Notes: generated by a model from the sequence alone, not told the origin. Shown: positions 36,138 to 46,714, counted from the stretch's first letter. The stretch: 64,000 nucleotides of DNA from Limnohabitans sp. Rim47 (GCF_001517545.1 NZ_FBYA01000002.1:330559-394558), one strand, 5' to 3'. Translations and numbers: made by a program.

Positions 36138-36893
36138 GTGATACTGTACGAATACCCCTTCAACGAACGCATCCGCACTTACCTGCGCCTGCAACAATTG
36201 TTCAACCGCTTGGGCCAATTAATGGCCCGCACGGAGGCGCTTGATCACCACTTTGCGCTGACCACTTTATTCGAAATCACCGAAGTGGCCTCGCGCTCAG
36301 AGTTGAAGTCTGATGTGCTGAAAGACCTCGAACGCCAAAAGCAGCTGTACAACGGCTACCGTGGCAATCCGGCCATCTCCGAAAAAGCCCTTGATGGACT
36401 GATTGCCCAACTGGATGACCACTTTGAAGCGCTCAACCAGGTCAGCGGCAAAATTGGCCAAAGCCTGAACGACAACGATTTCCTGATGGCTTTGCGCAGC
36501 CGCGCTGTCATCCCTGGCGGCACTTGCGAGTTTGATTTACCCGCCTATTTTGCTTGGCAACACCACGATGCGCCAAGCCGTTCCAGCGATTTGGCGCAAT
36601 GGGTTGCGCCGTTCGGCCCCTTGGCCCAATCTGTCCAGTTGCTGCTGAAAATGTTGCGCGAATCCGGCAGCAGTCAAAAAGTCATGGCCACGGCAGGACA
36701 ACTGCAGCAAAACCTGCCGCAGGGACGCACGTTTCAGCTGTTGCGGCTCAAAATTGACCCCTCATTGGGCATCACCCCTGAAATCAGTTGCAACCGTTTG
36801 CTGGTGGTGATCCGCATGCTGCAACAGCAAAGCGATGGCAAGTTACTGGCCACCTCCGAGGACGTGCCTTTTGAGATGTCTTTGTGCGCATGA
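36138..36893 (+). CDS. zapD: Cell division protein ZapD
   Basis: Cytoplasmic dimer that cross-links FtsZ filaments at the division ring. The 251-residue protein starts at GTG 36138 with the family's N-terminal motif YEYPFNERIRTYLRL, followed by an all-helical region and a C-terminal beta domain. Length and gene neighbourhood (coaE before, yacG after) agree with ZapD. It overlaps yacG as ATGA. Confidence 0.95.
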   Translation: MILYEYPFNERIRTYLRLQQLFNRLGQLMARTEALDHHFALTTLFEITEVASRSELKSDVLKDLERQKQLYNGYRGNPAISEKALDGLIAQLDDHFEALNQVSGKIGQSLNDNDFLMALRSRAVIPGGTCEFDLPAYFAWQHHDAPSRSSDLAQWVAPFGPLAQSVQLLLKMLRESGSSQKVMATAGQLQQNLPQGRTFQLLRLKIDPSLGITPEISCNRLLVVIRMLQQQSDGKLLATSEDVPFEMSLCA

Positions 36894-37105
36894 GCAACTC
36901 GAGCACGCCTCAAGACTTCGCACCGCGCAAGGTACGCTGCCCCGCCTGTGCTGGCCTGAGCCTTTACAGCAGCACCAACCCCTATCGCCCGTTTTGCAGC
37001 GCCCGCTGCAAGGGTGTTGACTTGGGGGCTTGGGCCAGTGAAGAGTTCAAACTGCCCGACGAAACGCCGCCCGACGAGCCCTTTGGCGATCCGCGTTTGC
37101 AATAA
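36890..37105 (+). CDS. yacG: DNA gyrase inhibitor YacG
   Basis: Small zinc protein that binds GyrB. The 71 residues contain a four-cysteine zinc site in the pattern CPAC then FCSARCK, and a C-terminal acidic/proline tail (LPDETPPDEPFGD). The ATG at 36890 overlaps the zapD stop codon. The coaE-zapD-yacG trio is a standard proteobacterial cluster. Confidence 0.93.
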   Translation: MSNSSTPQDFAPRKVRCPACAGLSLYSSTNPYRPFCSARCKGVDLGAWASEEFKLPDETPPDEPFGDPRLQ

Positions 37106-37134
37106 ACCAGCAACACGCCCGCGCCCAGCGAAAT

Positions 37135-37617
37135 TCAGCTGTGCGTGGCACCGCTGAACTCACGCTCTTCGGCCAACCAGCCCAGTACCGGCACCGTACC
37201 CGGCAGCACCGGCACCACGCGCACCGGCAAACTCTGCCAGGCATGCGACTGGCCTTCGCGCATTTGCAGCTCGCCTTGCCAATGCCAGACTTTGCAAAAA
37301 TGCAGCCGCACCAAGGCGTGCGGGTAATCGACCATCTGGGTTTTCCAGGCTTGCGTCTCGCCGATGGTGATGCCCAACTCTTCTTGCAACTCTCGGCGCA
37401 GGGCTTGTTCGACCGATTCACCGGCTTCCAGCTTGCCGCCAGGAAACTCCCAATAGCCTGCGTAGACCTTGCCATCAGGGCGCGAGGTCAGTAAAAACTG
37501 GCCATCGGTTTGCATCAACACGCCAACCGCCACATCGACCACCGCACGTTCGGTCTGGTCTGTTCCCACGAATTCGCGAGCGCGTTCCCCGTCGGCCACC
37601 AACAAGCCGGTGCTCAT
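37135..37617 (-). CDS. mutT: Nudix hydrolase, MutT type
   Basis: Probable 8-oxo-dGTP pyrophosphohydrolase that cleans the nucleotide pool. The 160-residue protein carries a complete Nudix box beginning GGKLEAGES and containing the REL-EELG core. A WEFPGG lead-in precedes it. The ATG at 37617 overlaps the stop of the DUF815 gene upstream (ATGA). It is convergent with yacG. Other Nudix substrates are possible, though position and size fit MutT. Confidence 0.88.
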   Translation of the reverse strand: MSTGLLVADGERAREFVGTDQTERAVVDVAVGVLMQTDGQFLLTSRPDGKVYAGYWEFPGGKLEAGESVEQALRRELQEELGITIGETQAWKTQMVDYPHALVRLHFCKVWHWQGELQMREGQSHAWQSLPVRVVPVLPGTVPVLGWLAEEREFSGATHS

Positions 37618-38504
37618 GCCTGATCCGATTGGCGACCCATCATGTCGCGTGCAAACTGGTAAGCCACACGGCCACTGCGCGAACCGCGCTCCAAGGCCCA
37701 CAACAAAGCATTGGGTCGGGCCGCATCGATTTGCGCAGTTGTGGCACCCAAGGCGCAGAGCCACTGACCCGCAATGGTCAGGTACTCGTCTTGCGAGAAG
37801 GGGTAGAAACTGATCCACAAACCAAAGCGCTCGGACAGCGAGATTTTCTCTTCCACGCCTTCGCCCGGATGCACTTCGCCGTCGTCGGTGTGTTTGTAGG
37901 TGAGGTTCTCGCTCATGTACTCGGGCAGCAAATGGCGTCGGTTGCTGGTGGCGTACACCAACACATTAGGGGTCGATGCCGCCACAGTGCCGTCGAGGAT
38001 GGATTTGAGCGCCTTGTAGCCCGGCTCACCATCTTCGAAACTCAGGTCGTCGCAATACACAATGAACTTTTCATCGCGTCCGGCCACCACCTCGATGATG
38101 TCGGGCAGATCGATCAGGTCTTCCTTGTCCACCTCGATCAGGCGCAAACCTTGGGGTGCATAGGTATTCAGACAGGCCTTGATGAGCGACGATTTACCAG
38201 TGCCGCGTGCGCCCGTCAGCAGCACGTTGTTGGCCGGGCGGCCCCGCACAAACTGCTCAGTATTGCGTTGCAGCTTTTCCTTTTGATCGTCGATTTCCTT
38301 CAGATCAGCCAGCGTCATGGCGGCCACATGGCGCACCGGCTCCAGCACGCCATGGCCGGACGAGCGCTTGCGGTAACGCCAGGCAATGGCCTGCGTCCAA
38401 TCAGGGGCGGACAAGGGCTGAGGCAAAACCGACTCGATGCGGTCCACCAACTGGCTGACTTTGGCCAGCAGTTGGTCCAATGCAGATGGGGCGACTGAGT
38501 TCAT
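37614..38504 (-). CDS. DUF815-family ATPase
   Basis: A 296-residue P-loop protein of the AAA-like DUF815 family. Walker A is [12 protein letters not shown], Walker B is [11 protein letters not shown], and a sensor-like [15 protein letters not shown] follows. Cellular function is not established for the family. Its start overlaps the argJ stop and its stop overlaps the mutT start (both ATGA), so argJ, this gene and mutT are translationally coupled. Confidence 0.88.
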   Translation of the reverse strand: MNSVAPSALDQLLAKVSQLVDRIESVLPQPLSAPDWTQAIAWRYRKRSSGHGVLEPVRHVAAMTLADLKEIDDQKEKLQRNTEQFVRGRPANNVLLTGARGTGKSSLIKACLNTYAPQGLRLIEVDKEDLIDLPDIIEVVAGRDEKFIVYCDDLSFEDGEPGYKALKSILDGTVAASTPNVLVYATSNRRHLLPEYMSENLTYKHTDDGEVHPGEGVEEKISLSERFGLWISFYPFSQDEYLTIAGQWLCALGATTAQIDAARPNALLWALERGSRSGRVAYQFARDMMGRQSDQA

Positions 38505-39730
38505 GAACGGTAATCCGCGTTGATGGTGACGTATTCGTGGCTCAAGTCGCAGGTCCACACCGTGTCGCTGGCTGTGCCTCGGCCCAGGCCCACACGCACA
38601 GTGATCTCGCTGCCCTTCATAACGCGTTGACCGTCTTCTTCGCGGTATTCGGCACGGCGCCCGCCTTGCGACACCACATGCACATCGTCCAGGTGTAACT
38701 CGATCAAACCTTGGTCTAGATCGGTGATACCCGCATAGCCCACCGCTGCCAGAATGCGGCCCAGATTCGGGTCACTGGCGAAGAACGCGGTTTTGACCAA
38801 GGGCGAATGCGCGATGGCGTACGCCACCTGACGGCACTCTTCGCCCGTGCTACCCCCCTCGACTTGGACTGTGATGAACTTGGTGGCACCTTCGCCATCG
38901 CGCACGATGGCATGCGCCAGCTGGCGTGCCACTTGCATCAAGCCCTGCACCAAGGCCTGGCCGTCAGCACTGTCCAGCGAAGTGATGAGCGCGTTACCTG
39001 CCTTGTGCGTGGCGATCAGCATGAACGAGTCGTTGGTAGAGGTGTCGCCATCGATCGTGATGCGGTTGAACGAACCATCGGCCAATTGTTTGGCCAGTGG
39101 GGCCAACAAAGCAGGATCGATGCAGGCATCTGTGGCCACAAAGCCCAGCATGGTGGCCATGTTGGGGCGAATCATGCCTGCACCTTTGCTGATGCCGGTG
39201 ATGCTGACCGTCTGGCCGCCCACTTTCACCTGCGTGCTGGCTGCTTTGGGCAGGGTGTCGGTGGTCATGATGCCTTCAGCCGCCTTGGCCCAGTGCGCGG
39301 CTTGCGCGTCGGCCAAAGCAGCGGGCAAGCCCGCCACAATGCGGTCCACCGGCAAAGGCTCCATGATCACGCCGGTCGAAAACGGCAAGATTTGCACAGG
39401 CGTGCATTGCAGCAACTTGGCCAGCGCGTCACAGGTCTGGCGGGCATGGGCCAAACCCGGTGCGCCGGTACCCGCGTTGGCGTTGCCGGTGTTGATGACC
39501 AAGGCCCGCACGTCGCTGCCCACGGCCAAGTGCTCACGGCACACTTGAACGGGCGCAGCACAAAAGCGGTTGCTGGTGAACACGCCCGCCACACTGGCAC
39601 CTGGCTCCAACAAAAAAACGGTCAAGTCTTTGCGGTTGGCTTTGCGCACGCCGGCTTCGGCAATGCCAATGCGAACGCCCGCAATCGGGCTCAATTGGGC
39701 GGGGTCCAATGGTGGCAAATTCACAGGCAT
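38501..39730 (-). CDS. argJ: Glutamate N-acetyltransferase / amino-acid acetyltransferase
   Basis: Transfers the acetyl group from N-acetylornithine to glutamate in the cyclic arginine pathway and may also use acetyl-CoA. The 409-residue precursor contains the self-cleavage site NMATML, where the threonine becomes the new N-terminus and nucleophile. A KGAGMI lead-in and the [10 protein letters not shown] segment are typical. AAGGAT precedes the ATG. It is 85 bases downstream of secA. Confidence 0.95.
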   Translation of the reverse strand: MPVNLPPLDPAQLSPIAGVRIGIAEAGVRKANRKDLTVFLLEPGASVAGVFTSNRFCAAPVQVCREHLAVGSDVRALVINTGNANAGTGAPGLAHARQTCDALAKLLQCTPVQILPFSTGVIMEPLPVDRIVAGLPAALADAQAAHWAKAAEGIMTTDTLPKAASTQVKVGGQTVSITGISKGAGMIRPNMATMLGFVATDACIDPALLAPLAKQLADGSFNRITIDGDTSTNDSFMLIATHKAGNALITSLDSADGQALVQGLMQVARQLAHAIVRDGEGATKFITVQVEGGSTGEECRQVAYAIAHSPLVKTAFFASDPNLGRILAAVGYAGITDLDQGLIELHLDDVHVVSQGGRRAEYREEDGQRVMKGSEITVRVGLGRGTASDTVWTCDLSHEYVTINADYRS

Positions 39731-39769
39731 GGCGATCCTTCAGGAAAACAGAAAATAATTTTTCGGACG

Positions 39770-39797
39770 CACACAAACGAAACGGGCCGAAGCCCGT
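39770..39797 (-). terminator. Probable terminator between secA and argJ
   Basis: ACGGGC (39782-39787) and GCCCGT (39792-39797) form a 6-bp stem with a stable TTCG loop on the minus strand, followed by TTTCGTTTG. It is a short U-rich rather than U-only tract, so termination may be partial and argJ may receive read-through. Confidence 0.55.
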
Positions 39798-39815
39798 CTC
39801 ATCCGCGCAGCAAAC

Positions 39816-42563
39816 TCAGGCGAGTTTGCCGTGGCATTGCTTGAACTTCTTGCCGCTGCCACAAGGGCAAGGCTCGTTGCGTCCGACAGGGCCAAAGGCT
39901 TGCTGCAAACCCGCCAGATCAACGGCCACGGTTTGCGGCTCACCCGACTCGTCGGGAGCGCTGTAGGTCACGTTGCTGATGTGCTCGGCACGCTCCTCAA
40001 TGTCTTGAGCCGCCTGTTCGATCTGGTCGCCCGAATCAATGCGCACCGTCATCAAGGTGCGGGTGACTTCGTTTTTGACCGCATCGAGCAACTGACCAAA
40101 CAACTCAAACGCTTCGCGCTTGTATTCCTGCTTGGGTTGCTTTTGCGCATAACCACGCAAGTGGATACCTTGGCGCAGATAGTCCAGTGCGCTCAGGTGC
40201 TCGCGCCAGTGCGTGTCGATGCTTTGCAGCAAGACCATGCGTTCAAACGAGACGAAGTTCTCAGCACCCACGCTGTCGAGCTTGGCCTGGAAATGGGAGT
40301 TGGCCGTGGCCACCACCATCTCCAGAATTTCTTCGTCAGTGATGGCATTGGAGGCCTGGACCTTCTCGCGCAAGTTGACCTGCAACAACCACTCGTCGGC
40401 CAACGCTTTCTCAAGGCTGGCCAAGTCCCATTGCTCCTCCACCGACTCGGCAGGCACATATTGGCGCACCAAGTCGACAAAGCAGCCTTCACGCAATGAA
40501 GCGATCTGGCTGTGCAGGTCTGCGGCATCCAGAATGTCATTGCGCTGCTGGTAGATCACTTTGCGCTGGTCGTTGGACACATCGTCGTATTCCAGCAATT
40601 GCTTGCGGATGTCGAAGTTACGCGACTCCACTTTGCGCTGCGCGCTTTCAATGCTGCGCGTGACGATGCCCGCCTCGATGGCCTCGCCTTCAGGCATTTT
40701 CAAACGGTCCATGATGGCGCGCACGCGATCACCCGCAAAAATGCGCATCAGTGGATCGTCCAGGCTCAAGTAGAAACGTGAAGAACCGGGATCGCCCTGG
40801 CGACCCGAACGGCCACGCAATTGGTTGTCAATGCGGCGCGACTCATGGCGCTCGGTGGCGATGATGCGCAGACCACCCAAAGCCTTGACTTGTTCGTGCA
40901 CCATTTTCCATTGCTCGCGCAGCTCTGCCACGCGAATGTGGCGGGCCTCTTCAGACAAACTTTCGCCGGTCTCAGCAGCCTGGATGTCTTTTTCGATGTT
41001 GCCACCCAGTACGATGTCGGTGCCACGACCGGCCATATTGGTCGCGATCGTGATCATGCCGGGGCGGCCTGCCTGGGCCACGATGTCGGCCTCGCGGGCG
41101 TGCTGCTTGGCATTAAGCACCTGGTGCGGCAACTTCTCTTTCGTCAGCAGCTGGGCAATCAACTCAGAGTTTTCGATCGAGGTGGTGCCCACCAGCACAG
41201 GCTGACCGCGCTCGTGGCATTCGCGAATATCGGTAATCGCGGCGTTGTACCGCTCTTGTGATGTCTTGTACACACGGTCGAGTTGGTCTTCACGCTGGCT
41301 TTTGCGGTGCGGCGGAATGACCACCGTCTCCAGGCCATAAATTTCCTGAAACTCATACGCTTCGGTATCGGCCGTTCCGGTCATGCCACCGATCTTGTTG
41401 TACAGGCGGAAATAGTTTTGGAAGGTGATGGAGGCCAGCGTCTGGTTTTCGGCCTGGATTTGCACGCCTTCTTTGGCTTCCACCGCTTGATGCAAACCAT
41501 CGCTCCAGCGCCGACCGGTCATCAAGCGGCCCGTGAATTCGTCCACGATGACGATTTCGCCTTCTTGCACCACATAGTGCTGATCGCGGTGGTACAGGTG
41601 TTGTCCACGCAAAGCAGCGTTCAAGTGGTGCATCAAGGTGATGTTGGCCGGGTCGTAAAGGCTCGCGCCTTCAGGGATCAAACCCATTTGGGCCAACACC
41701 GCTTCTGCTTTTTCGTGACCTTGCTCGGTCAGGAAAATCTGGTGCGATTTTTCATCCAAGGTGAAGTCACCGGGAGTGATGATGCCTTCGCCCGTGCGAG
41801 GGTCGGCTTCGCCTTCCTGGCGGGTGAGCAAAGGCACAACCTGCTTCATTGACAAGTAGGTCGCGGTGTGGTCTTCAGCCTGGCCGCTGATGATCAAGGG
41901 CGTTCGTGCCTCATCGATCAGGATTGAGTCGACCTCATCGATGATGGCGTAGTTCAGAGGGCGCTGCACGCGGTCATGGGCTTCATAGACCATGTTGTCG
42001 CGCAAGTAGTCAAAACCGTATTCGTTGTTGGTGCCGTAAGTGATGTCCGAGTTGTAGGCGGCTTGCTTTTCTTCGCGCGACATCTGGGCGAGGTTGATAC
42101 CGACCGACAAACCCAAAAAGTTGAACAGCTTGCCCATCCAACGCGCATCGCGGCTGGCCAGGTAGTCGTTCACGGTGACCACATGCACGCCTTTGCCTGC
42201 CAATGCGTTCAGGTAAGCGGGCAATGTGGAGGTCAGGGTTTTGCCCTCGCCCGTGCGCATTTCGGCAATTTTGCCGTTGTGCAAGGCAATGCCACCAGAC
42301 ATCTGCACATCGAAGTGCCGCATCTTCATGACGCGTTTGGAGCCTTCACGCACCACGGCAAAAGCTTCGGGCAGCAAAGCATCGAGCGTTTCGCCAGCGG
42401 CAAAGCGATCACGAAACGCCTGGGTTTTGCCACGCAGTTCGTCGTCACTCAAAGACTCCAGTCCGGCTTCCAGTGCGTTGATGCGCTCCACTGTTTTGCG
42501 GTATTGCTTGAGCAGGCGGTCGTTGCGGCTGCCGAAAATTTTAGTGAGGAATGGGATGGCCAT
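39816..42563 (-). CDS. secA: Preprotein translocase ATPase SecA
   Basis: Motor of Sec-dependent protein export. The 915-residue protein has Walker [30 protein letters not shown], a TGTADTE motif, [10 protein letters not shown] and [13 protein letters not shown] in the helicase core. The C-terminal zinc tail [13 protein letters not shown] for SecB and lipid contact is present. ATG 42563 begins the conserved [14 protein letters not shown]; a GTG five codons upstream is less likely. dciA is divergent upstream. Confidence 0.98.
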   Translation of the reverse strand: MAIPFLTKIFGSRNDRLLKQYRKTVERINALEAGLESLSDDELRGKTQAFRDRFAAGETLDALLPEAFAVVREGSKRVMKMRHFDVQMSGGIALHNGKIAEMRTGEGKTLTSTLPAYLNALAGKGVHVVTVNDYLASRDARWMGKLFNFLGLSVGINLAQMSREEKQAAYNSDITYGTNNEYGFDYLRDNMVYEAHDRVQRPLNYAIIDEVDSILIDEARTPLIISGQAEDHTATYLSMKQVVPLLTRQEGEADPRTGEGIITPGDFTLDEKSHQIFLTEQGHEKAEAVLAQMGLIPEGASLYDPANITLMHHLNAALRGQHLYHRDQHYVVQEGEIVIVDEFTGRLMTGRRWSDGLHQAVEAKEGVQIQAENQTLASITFQNYFRLYNKIGGMTGTADTEAYEFQEIYGLETVVIPPHRKSQREDQLDRVYKTSQERYNAAITDIRECHERGQPVLVGTTSIENSELIAQLLTKEKLPHQVLNAKQHAREADIVAQAGRPGMITIATNMAGRGTDIVLGGNIEKDIQAAETGESLSEEARHIRVAELREQWKMVHEQVKALGGLRIIATERHESRRIDNQLRGRSGRQGDPGSSRFYLSLDDPLMRIFAGDRVRAIMDRLKMPEGEAIEAGIVTRSIESAQRKVESRNFDIRKQLLEYDDVSNDQRKVIYQQRNDILDAADLHSQIASLREGCFVDLVRQYVPAESVEEQWDLASLEKALADEWLLQVNLREKVQASNAITDEEILEMVVATANSHFQAKLDSVGAENFVSFERMVLLQSIDTHWREHLSALDYLRQGIHLRGYAQKQPKQEYKREAFELFGQLLDAVKNEVTRTLMTVRIDSGDQIEQAAQDIEERAEHISNVTYSAPDESGEPQTVAVDLAGLQQAFGPVGRNEPCPCGSGKKFKQCHGKLA

Positions 42564-42801
42564 GTCTACAAGATCCACCTTCAGCCAAGGCTGAGAGACA
42601 GACCGTCTATCCTGTCAAGTTAAAGGGTTCAGAGAAAACCGGGCCAGCGAAGTCATATCCCACTTGCCCCAGCGGGCCACCACAGGCGCCAGCTTAACCT
42701 GCTGATTTTAGCCTCTGGGACTGCCTCTTTTGGTGCTGGCTTTTAGGGGCAGGCTTTCGGCTTGACAAGCTGCCGGATAATGAGCGGCTTCAGCTTCATC
42801 C

Positions 42802-43110
42802 ATGCAAAGACGCCACCAAGCCATTCCCCTGCAACAAGCCGCGCAAGAATCACCTACTTTTGCGCGGTTGGCTGGATTGGTGCGCGATTCCTCAGCCCGC
42901 TTGCAAGCCATTCGCACTTTGCTGCCAGCCCCCTTGCGAGCCAGTGTTCAGGCGGGACCGATTGAAGACGGATGCTGGTGCCTGTTGGTCAGCTCCAACG
43001 CTGTGGCTGCCAAACTGCGCCAACTGGTCCCGTCCCTTCAAGCCCATTTGAACCAGAAGGGCCTGCAGGTCAGCAGCATTCGCATCAAAGTGCAAAACCG
43101 CACGATGTGA
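42802..43110 (+). CDS. DciA-like DUF721 protein
   Basis: A 102-residue basic protein with the DUF721 pattern (LRDSSARLQ-like N-terminal helix and a KLRQLVPSLQAHL segment). DciA helps load the replicative helicase in bacteria without DnaC. The divergent neighbour secA is a frequent partner in the genome order of betaproteobacteria. No strong ribosome binding site is seen before ATG 42802. Confidence 0.7.
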   Translation: MQRRHQAIPLQQAAQESPTFARLAGLVRDSSARLQAIRTLLPAPLRASVQAGPIEDGCWCLLVSSNAVAAKLRQLVPSLQAHLNQKGLQVSSIRIKVQNRTM

Positions 43111-43147
43111 TCCGCCAAGGCGGTTGACTCAAGCCGCTGGTTATTTG

Positions 43148-43183
43148 AAAAAAAAAGGCCCTGATCTTGGATCAGGGCCTTTT
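43148..43183. terminator. Convergent terminator between dciA and tRNA-Thr
   Basis: A perfect 10-bp stem (GGCCCTGATC with GATCAGGGCC, 3-base loop) flanked by ten A residues on the left and four T residues on the right. Read on the minus strand it gives a strong terminator with about ten U residues for the tRNA transcript; on the plus strand it ends dciA. Confidence 0.9.
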
Positions 43184-43191
43184 CAGGTTTC

Positions 43192-43267
43192 TGGTGCCGC
43201 TTGTCGGATTCGAACTGACGACCTACCGCTTACAAGGCGGGTGCTCTACCAACTGAGCTAAAGCGGC
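43192..43267 (-). tRNA. tRNA-Thr(TGT)
   Basis: A 76-base cloverleaf read on the minus strand, with acceptor arms GCCGCTT and AAGCGGC, a D-loop with AGTTGGTA, anticodon loop CTTGTAA (anticodon TGT, reading ACA), a GTTCGAATC T-loop and an encoded 3' CCA. The top pair of the anticodon stem is a C-T mismatch. It is followed by a strong terminator. Confidence 0.95.
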
Positions 43268-43325
43268 ACGGGCTGAATTCTAACTTGCTACAAGCCCATC
43301 TTCGCGGTCGCAGCTGTTAATTTTT

Positions 43326-43784
43326 TCACTTAATCCGTTTAAGGGCCGGACGAGCAGGACTTGTGCTGGGCGGTGTGGGGTCACCCTCCTCCACCGCGTT
43401 GGCATCATTAAGGCCCAAGGGCGTCAATGGGGTCAATGGGGTCAAGGACGCAGCTGAATCGTCGCTGACAGGAAACGCCATGCCTTGGCCATTCTCACGG
43501 GCATAGATCGCCATGACGCGATGGATCGGGACCATGATGTCGCGAGACTTTCCGCCAAATCGCGCTTTGAATTCGATGAACTCATTGCCTAACTTGAGCG
43601 AACTGGTGGCGTCCATGCTGACATTCAGCACAATCTCGCCCCCTTGAACATATTCGCGCGGCACCTGCACGGAGTTGTCCACCTTGACGGCCACATAAGG
43701 TGTGAAGCCGTTTTCGGAGCACCACTCGTACAAAGCCCGAATCAAATAGGGGCGTGTTGACGGCAATTCAGTGTCACTGATCAT
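43326..43784 (-). CDS. sspB: ClpXP adaptor SspB
   Basis: Delivers ssrA-tagged proteins to the ClpXP protease. The 152-residue protein has the conserved N-terminal domain (RPYLIRALYEWC, then VQVPREYV, FEARFGG-like FKARFGGKSRD and VPIHRVMAIYARENGQGM) and a flexible tail ending PALKRIK that binds ClpX. The tail includes a threefold LTP repeat. ATG 43784 is used; an ATG four codons earlier is possible. It is paired with sspA. Confidence 0.93.
   Translation of the reverse strand: MISDTELPSTRPYLIRALYEWCSENGFTPYVAVKVDNSVQVPREYVQGGEIVLNVSMDATSSLKLGNEFIEFKARFGGKSRDIMVPIHRVMAIYARENGQGMAFPVSDDSAASLTPLTPLTPLGLNDANAVEEGDPTPPSTSPARPALKRIK
43420..43446. repeat. Three 9-bp tandem repeats in sspB
   Basis: Three adjacent 9-base units (GGCGTCAAT, GGGGTCAAT, GGGGTCAAG) encode LTP-LTP-LTP on the minus strand in the disordered tail. 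They could vary in number by slippage without breaking the frame. Confidence 0.8.
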
Positions 43785-43802
43785 CGTAGGCTCCACCCGA
43801 AC

Positions 43803-44414
43803 TTACTTGCGCATGACCTTTTCGGACGGCGTCAATGCCTCAATGTAGGCAGGGCGCGAAAAGATGCGCTCAGCATACTTGAGCAAAGGTGCCGCATTTT
43901 TGCTGAGCTCGATGCCGTAGTAATCCAGACGCCAAAGCAACGGCGCGATCGCCACGTCAAGCATGGAGAAGTTGTCACCCAGCATGAACTTGTTCTTCAA
44001 GAACACCGGCGCCAATTGGGTCAAGCGATCGCGAATGTGCGAGCGCGCTTTTTCCAGGGCTTTGTCGTTGCCTTTGAGGGCGCGGTTCTCCAGCGTCAAC
44101 ACATGAGCAAACAGCTCTTTCTCAAAGTTGAGCAAGAACAAGCGCACACGGGCACGGTCAACCGGGTCACCGGGCATCAGTTGAGGGTGCGGAAAACGCT
44201 CATCGATGTACTCGTTGATGATGTTTGATTCGTAGAGGATCAAATCACGCTCGACCAAAATCGGGACTTGGCCGTACGGATTCATCACATTGATGTCTTC
44301 GGGCTTGTTGTAGAGGTCCACGTCACGGATTTCGAAATCCATGCCTTTTTCGAACAGCACAAAGCGGCAACGATGGGAAAAAGGGCAAGTGGTTCCGGAA
44401 TAAAGCACCATCAT
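43803..44414 (-). CDS. sspA: Stringent starvation protein A (GST fold)
   Basis: A 203-residue glutathione-S-transferase-fold protein that binds RNA polymerase and affects transcription under stress in enterobacteria. The N-terminal thioredoxin-like domain has SGTTCPFSHRCRFVL, PYGQVPILVE and the ESNIINEYIDERFP helix; the C-terminal domain is helical. It lies between petC and sspB, the usual betaproteobacterial arrangement. Glutathione use is not expected for this subfamily. Confidence 0.92.
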   Translation of the reverse strand: MMVLYSGTTCPFSHRCRFVLFEKGMDFEIRDVDLYNKPEDINVMNPYGQVPILVERDLILYESNIINEYIDERFPHPQLMPGDPVDRARVRLFLLNFEKELFAHVLTLENRALKGNDKALEKARSHIRDRLTQLAPVFLKNKFMLGDNFSMLDVAIAPLLWRLDYYGIELSKNAAPLLKYAERIFSRPAYIEALTPSEKVMRK

Positions 44415-44505
44415 GGCAAAGGCTCCTCAAAAAATCAAAAAGAGTGGAAGGCCCAAAGACCTGCCACTCCACAAGACCCAGCAATGCTGCCGGGTGAAAA
44501 ATCAA

Positions 44506-45273
44506 TTACTTGATGTCTTTCCAATACGCGGCATTCAGACGCCAGGCGATAAAGGTGAAGAATGACAAGAAAATCAGAACCCAGACGCCTATGCGAACTC
44601 GGGTGTTCTGGGCTGGCTCTGCCATCCACTGCATGTAACCCACCAGATCACCAATGGCTTGGTCGTACTGCAAAGGCGTCATGGTGCCGGGCTTGACTTG
44701 CTTCCAGCCTTTGAAGATTTGGACCGTGTGGCCGTGTTCTTCTTTGTCTTCGTACACAGGCTCACGCTCACCCTGCAATTCCCACAAAGGATTGGGCATA
44801 CCCACGTTGGGATAGGCCAAGTTGTTCCAACCTGTCAACTTGGTATCGTCGCGGTGGTAGCTGCGCAGGTAGGTGTACAGGTAATCAGCGCCCGTACCAC
44901 CGTGACCTGCACGCGAACGTGCCATCAAGGTCAGATCAGGCGGGTTCTTGCCGAACCACTCTTTGGCCTGAACAGGATCAATCGCAGCCTTCATGGTGTC
45001 GCCAACCTTGGTGGTCGCAAACAACAGGTTGTCTTTGATCTGTTGCTCAGTCAAACCGATGTCTTTCAAACGGTTGTAACGCATGAACGCAGCGGAGTGG
45101 CAGTTCAGACAGTAGTTAACGAACAGTTTTGCGCCATGTTGCAAAGCAGCCAAATCGTTTGTCTTGTTAGGTGCTTTGTCCCAAGCGATGGCATTGCCGC
45201 CAGAAGCTTGGGCGCCAGACAGCAAGCCCAGGGCCATCACAAAGCCCAACGCGAGTTTCTTGATGTTTTTCAT
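44506..45273 (-). CDS. petC: Cytochrome c1 of the bc1 complex
   Basis: Haem c subunit that receives electrons from the Rieske centre. The 255-residue precursor has a signal peptide (ending near GAQASGG), the haem site NYCLNCHS, a probable axial methionine region (PNVGMPNPLWEL) and a single C-terminal membrane anchor (IGVWVLIFLSFFTFIAW). It completes the petABC operon, in which the protein is not fused to cytochrome b. Confidence 0.95.
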   Translation of the reverse strand: MKNIKKLALGFVMALGLLSGAQASGGNAIAWDKAPNKTNDLAALQHGAKLFVNYCLNCHSAAFMRYNRLKDIGLTEQQIKDNLLFATTKVGDTMKAAIDPVQAKEWFGKNPPDLTLMARSRAGHGGTGADYLYTYLRSYHRDDTKLTGWNNLAYPNVGMPNPLWELQGEREPVYEDKEEHGHTVQIFKGWKQVKPGTMTPLQYDQAIGDLVGYMQWMAEPAQNTRVRIGVWVLIFLSFFTFIAWRLNAAYWKDIK

Positions 45274-45293
45274 GTTCTTGAATCTCCGTGATC

Positions 45294-46703
45294 TCAGTGA
45301 GGCGTGAAGGTCACGCGGTCAGGAACCTGCTTGGGCGTACCCAGCTTGCTCCACCAAGGCATCAACAGGAAGAAGCCAAAATAGAACAGGGAACCGACTT
45401 GGGAAACGCGCTCACCGATAGGCGATGGCGGCTGCACACCCAAATAGCCCAAGATCAGGAAGTTGATCACAAACACGGCATACAAATACTTGTGCCAGTC
45501 AGGACGGTAGCGGATCGACTTGACCGGGCTGTTGTCGAGCCATGGCAAGAAGAACAGGATGATGACAGCGCCACCCATGACGACCACACCCCAGAATTTG
45601 GCATCAATGGCCATCATCAAGGCAGAGATCACCACGGCCGCACCAATCACGGCACCCTTGAGCAACTGGGGCAACTTACCCTTCGCCACAGCCAATACAG
45701 CGCCGATCACCACGCAGGCGATCAAGGCGTACATCATCTCACTGGTGATGGCACGCAGCATCGAGTAAAAGGGCGTGAAGTACCAGACAGGTGCAATGTG
45801 CAAAGGTGTGGTCAACGGATCAGCAGGGATGAAGTTGTTGTATTCGAGGAAGTAACCACCCAATTCAGGTGCAAAAAACACGATCGCCGTGAACACCATC
45901 AAAAAGACGCTGACACCCATGATGTCGTGCACAGAGTAATAAGGGTGGAATGGAATACCGTCCAAAGGGTGCCCTTGAGCATCTTTGGGGGCGTTCGGGC
46001 CCTTGATTTCAACGCCATCGGGGTTGTTGGAGCCGACTTCGTGCAAAGCAATGATGTGTGCCACAACCAGGCCCAACAAAACCAAGGGCACGGCAATCAC
46101 GTGGAAGCTGAAGAAACGGTTCAACGTGGCATCGCCCACCACAAAGTCGCCGCGGATCAGCAGGGCCAGATCAGGACCGATGAACGGAATGGCCGAGAAC
46201 AAGTTCACGATCACTTGAGCGCCCCAATAGGACATCTGACCCCATGGCAAGAGATAACCCATAAAGGCTTCTGCCATCAGGCACAAGAAAATCGCACAAC
46301 CGAAGATCCAGACCAGCTCGCGCGGTTTGCGGTAGCTGCCGTACATCAGGCCACGAAACATGTGCAGATACACGACCACAAAAAACGCAGATGCGCCTGT
46401 GGAGTGCATGTAACGGATCAACCAGCCCCAAGGCACATCGCGCATGATGTATTCAACCGAGGCGAATGCCACAGCCGCATCAGGCTTGTAATGCATGACC
46501 AAGAAAATACCGGTGACGATCTGAATCACCAGCACAAGCAAAGCCAGCGAGCCAAAGAAGTACCAGAAGTTGAAGTTCTTAGGTGCGTAATACTCAGACA
46601 GATGCTCTTTGTAAAGCTTGGAAGCCGGGAAGCGGTTGTCAACCCAGTTAAGGAGCTTTTCGCCAGCGGGGGCGTTGGGGGAAATTTCTTTGAATTCAGC
46701 CAT
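45294..46703 (-). CDS. petB: Cytochrome b of the bc1 complex
   Basis: Core membrane subunit with two b haems and both quinone sites. The 469-residue length is that of the full-length bacterial protein. Eight helices are evident; haem-ligand histidines lie in helices with MHSTGASAFF and FSFHVIAVPL, and the Qo-site motif appears as PEL after FFA. The ATG at 46703 has GGAG six bases upstream; an ATG four codons earlier overlaps the petA stop. It is followed by petC after 20 bases. Confidence 0.96.
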   Translation of the reverse strand: MAEFKEISPNAPAGEKLLNWVDNRFPASKLYKEHLSEYYAPKNFNFWYFFGSLALLVLVIQIVTGIFLVMHYKPDAAVAFASVEYIMRDVPWGWLIRYMHSTGASAFFVVVYLHMFRGLMYGSYRKPRELVWIFGCAIFLCLMAEAFMGYLLPWGQMSYWGAQVIVNLFSAIPFIGPDLALLIRGDFVVGDATLNRFFSFHVIAVPLVLLGLVVAHIIALHEVGSNNPDGVEIKGPNAPKDAQGHPLDGIPFHPYYSVHDIMGVSVFLMVFTAIVFFAPELGGYFLEYNNFIPADPLTTPLHIAPVWYFTPFYSMLRAITSEMMYALIACVVIGAVLAVAKGKLPQLLKGAVIGAAVVISALMMAIDAKFWGVVVMGGAVIILFFLPWLDNSPVKSIRYRPDWHKYLYAVFVINFLILGYLGVQPPSPIGERVSQVGSLFYFGFFLLMPWWSKLGTPKQVPDRVTFTPH

Positions 46704-46714
46704 GTCGTTCTCCA

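Noticed and set aside
42765..42784. TTGACA and GATAAT upstream of dciA as a sigma-70 promoter
   Set aside because: The two hexamers are only eight bases apart, far from the required 16-18.
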